From: Microbacterium sp. EYE_78 | Lineage (GTDB): Bacteria > Actinomycetota > Actinomycetes > Actinomycetales > Microbacteriaceae | DNA length: 64,000 bases | Direction: 5' to 3' | Assembly (NCBI RefSeq): GCF_023149035.1 | Contig: NZ_JAHXMY010000001.1 | Span: forward strand, 992,001 to 1,056,000 | In this document: positions 62,909 through 64,000 of the stretch, piece by piece | Layout: every line of letters begins with the position of its first letter | Numbering within the stretch: position 1 is the first letter of the stretch | The notes under the pieces: generated by a model | Databases searched by the model: none | Seen by the model: the letters and a program-made list of their open reading frames with translations, nothing else | What the model was told of the DNA's origin: nothing | Position numbers and translations under genes: made by a program

Positions 62909-63102
62909 TCAACGGCTGATGACCTTCGGCGCGGCGACGGCTTTGAGCCCGGCGACGCCGAACTCCTGGCCATAACCTGAGGCCTTCGTGCCCCGAAAGG
63001 CACCACGGGATTGAGGGTGCGGTGGGTGTTGATCCACACGGTTCCCGCCTGGATCCTCTTGGCGACCTCGACCGCTTCATCGACGTTCGAGGACCAGACC
63101 GA
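62909..63102 (-). pseudogene. 3' remnant of an aldehyde dehydrogenase gene, frameshifted
   Basis: Read on the minus strand the frame gives SVWSSNVDEAVEVAKRIQAG and TVWINTHRTLNPVVPFG, the typical end of aldehyde dehydrogenases. A one-base loss after the FG codons shifts the frame; in the next frame it continues TKASGYGQEFGVAGLKAVAA, PKVISR and stop. The catalytic Cys/Glu part is missing, so the gene is dead. It fills most of the gap between GH1 and GH27; nothing else is seen there. Confidence 0.85.
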
Positions 63103-63109
63103 TGACCTC

Positions 63110-64000
63110 TCAGAAGGTCAGCCGGACCAAGCTACATTCGCGTGGCTGCAACCCACCGTTCCATCCCGTTCCTGGGTCTGAATATTCGCCTGTCCAGAGG
63201 TCGACGACTCGCAGCGGCGTGACAAGTCCAAGATCGTCCCAGTTGATCCGCGCGCTGACCACATCGCTAGTCCGATTTATGACTGACACAGCCGCGCCAC
63301 TGAGCAGCGGCTTGACCCACACATCGAGCCCGTTCACTCGATGCCGCGTTGGCGTTGCGGCGAGCGGATCCTGGTCGATCGCGATCACGTTGCGGTTCGT
63401 GAGAACCTGCACCTCGGCCTCGGTGAGATCGCGGGGATCGCAGCTGATGATGAGCGGCGCAGACCGCATCGCCCACATCGTCATCTGCGTGCGGTACTCG
63501 ACGATCGTGAGGTTGCCGAGGCCGATCTGCAGCATATCGAGGTCGTTCCAGCCTGTGTCGGGATCGCGAGGTTCCGCGAATCCGATGGCTTCGATCGACT
63601 CCCAAGAATCCTCGACGTCAGAGCTGACCCGCCAGAGATTTCCACCGACGGAGCCACCCCATCTTGGCACGTCGAACGTTCCGTACTGGCAGAGACTGAA
63701 TATGATCGGTCTGCCGGAAGCTTGCAGTGCGGCACCCATGCGTTGGAAGGCCCCGCGCATTCCCGCTTCGGTGCGGTAGAACGCGTGCGCTGAGCACCAG
63801 TCGTACTTGAGATAGTCCACCCCCCAGCTCGCGAACGTGAGCGCGTCCCGCTCCTCGTGGCCGAAGCTGCCGGTGTAGTCCGCGCACGTCGCGGGTCCAG
63901 GCGAAGAGTAGATCCCGAAGCGCAGTTCGAGACCGTGCAGGTGTCGTCCCAGGGCTGGCATGTCCGGGAATCCGCGGTTTGGAAGGAGAGTTCCGTCGAG
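63110..64000 (-). CDS. Alpha-galactosidase, glycoside hydrolase family 27 (5' part outside the window)
   Basis: The last 296 residues are present; the gene continues past the window edge. GH27 barrel: GLELRFGIYSSPGPATC, nucleophile Asp in YLKYDWCSAH, acid/base Asp in GWNDLDMLQIG, then the NRNVIAIDQDP stretch and the C-terminal beta domain (VVDLWTGEY). The acid/base region keeps both Trp and Asp. Signal peptide status cannot be seen. It releases terminal alpha-galactose. Confidence 0.93.
   Translation of the reverse strand, partial: LDGTLLPNRGFPDMPALGRHLHGLELRFGIYSSPGPATCADYTGSFGHEERDALTFASWGVDYLKYDWCSAHAFYRTEAGMRGAFQRMGAALQASGRPIIFSLCQYGTFDVPRWGGSVGGNLWRVSSDVEDSWESIEAIGFAEPRDPDTGWNDLDMLQIGLGNLTIVEYRTQMTMWAMRSAPLIISCDPRDLTEAEVQVLTNRNVIAIDQDPLAATPTRHRVNGLDVWVKPLLSGAAVSVINRTSDVVSARINWDDLGLVTPLRVVDLWTGEYSDPGTGWNGGLQPRECSLVRLTF

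Noticed and set aside
1..64000. CRISPR arrays, tRNA/rRNA genes, insertion sequences, integrase or attachment sites
   Set aside because: No regularly spaced repeats, no tRNA-like T-loop with matching acceptor stem, no transposase or integrase motifs and no direct repeats flanking the island were found on reading both strands.

Overview
The window is high-GC DNA with GTG starts and dense 4-bp gene overlaps. It carries a small Microbacteriaceae-type DUF7882 protein, an NnaR-type HemD/winged-helix fusion beside nirBD, and a CopD-CtaG fusion. I read it as a chromosomal piece of a Microbacterium-like actinobacterium (inference). I see no rRNA, tRNA, CRISPR array, transposase or phage structural gene.

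Positions 1-22,300 look like ordinary chromosome. They hold two alpha/beta hydrolases, a histone-like HU gene behind two identical 16-bp palindromes, a CopD-CtaG membrane protein, a Pif1-type helicase, an iron-regulated heme oxygenase with a DUF2470 partner, a serine-hydrolase-like lipoprotein with degenerate catalytic motifs, an EamA exporter and a PfkB kinase. A nitrite assimilation block follows on the minus strand (nirB-nirD-cysG-nnaR-cbiX, every junction overlapping by 4 bp), with nirC upstream and GlnR-like boxes in front of both units. A MarR regulator, a spore-photoproduct-lyase-like radical SAM protein and an aldo/keto reductase end this part.

Positions 22,400-64,000 form an accessory island for glycoside catabolism. 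The left edge holds a decayed gene pair plus a HAD protein. The island has GH3 (three), GH10-like (two), GH1 (two), GH2, GH27, GH35-like, GH43 and GH78 enzymes, an SDR, an SGNH esterase, an MFS importer and an ABC importer. It also has a P450-ferredoxin-reductase set with a two-component system behind it, and an MMPL exporter. Only one GH10-like protein has a clear secretion signal; the other complete glycosidases look cytoplasmic, which suggests that intact glycosides are imported and then stripped.

Two regulons can be read from the DNA. A LacI operator (TTGACRCGCGTCAA) occurs at 26483, 31660 and 50295 and would control MFS-GH3, lacI/GH2-GH3-SDR-GH1-SGNH, and GH78-GH43. A second 19-bp motif (T[A/G]GAACANNTGCTACATTT, read toward the glycosidase genes) occurs at 52257, 54100 (weak), 57031 and 57948. 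It sits in front of both GH10-like genes, the GH35-like gene and the ABC-GH1 operon, next to two related TetR genes. The set (GH10-like enzymes, beta-galactosidase/glucosidase/xylosidase types, an SDR, a P450 system, an MMPL pump) fits uptake, sugar removal and oxidation of a plant saponin or steroidal glycoalkaloid better than simple xylan use. That is a hypothesis. Remnants of an ABC exporter and an aldehyde dehydrogenase show past rearrangement.
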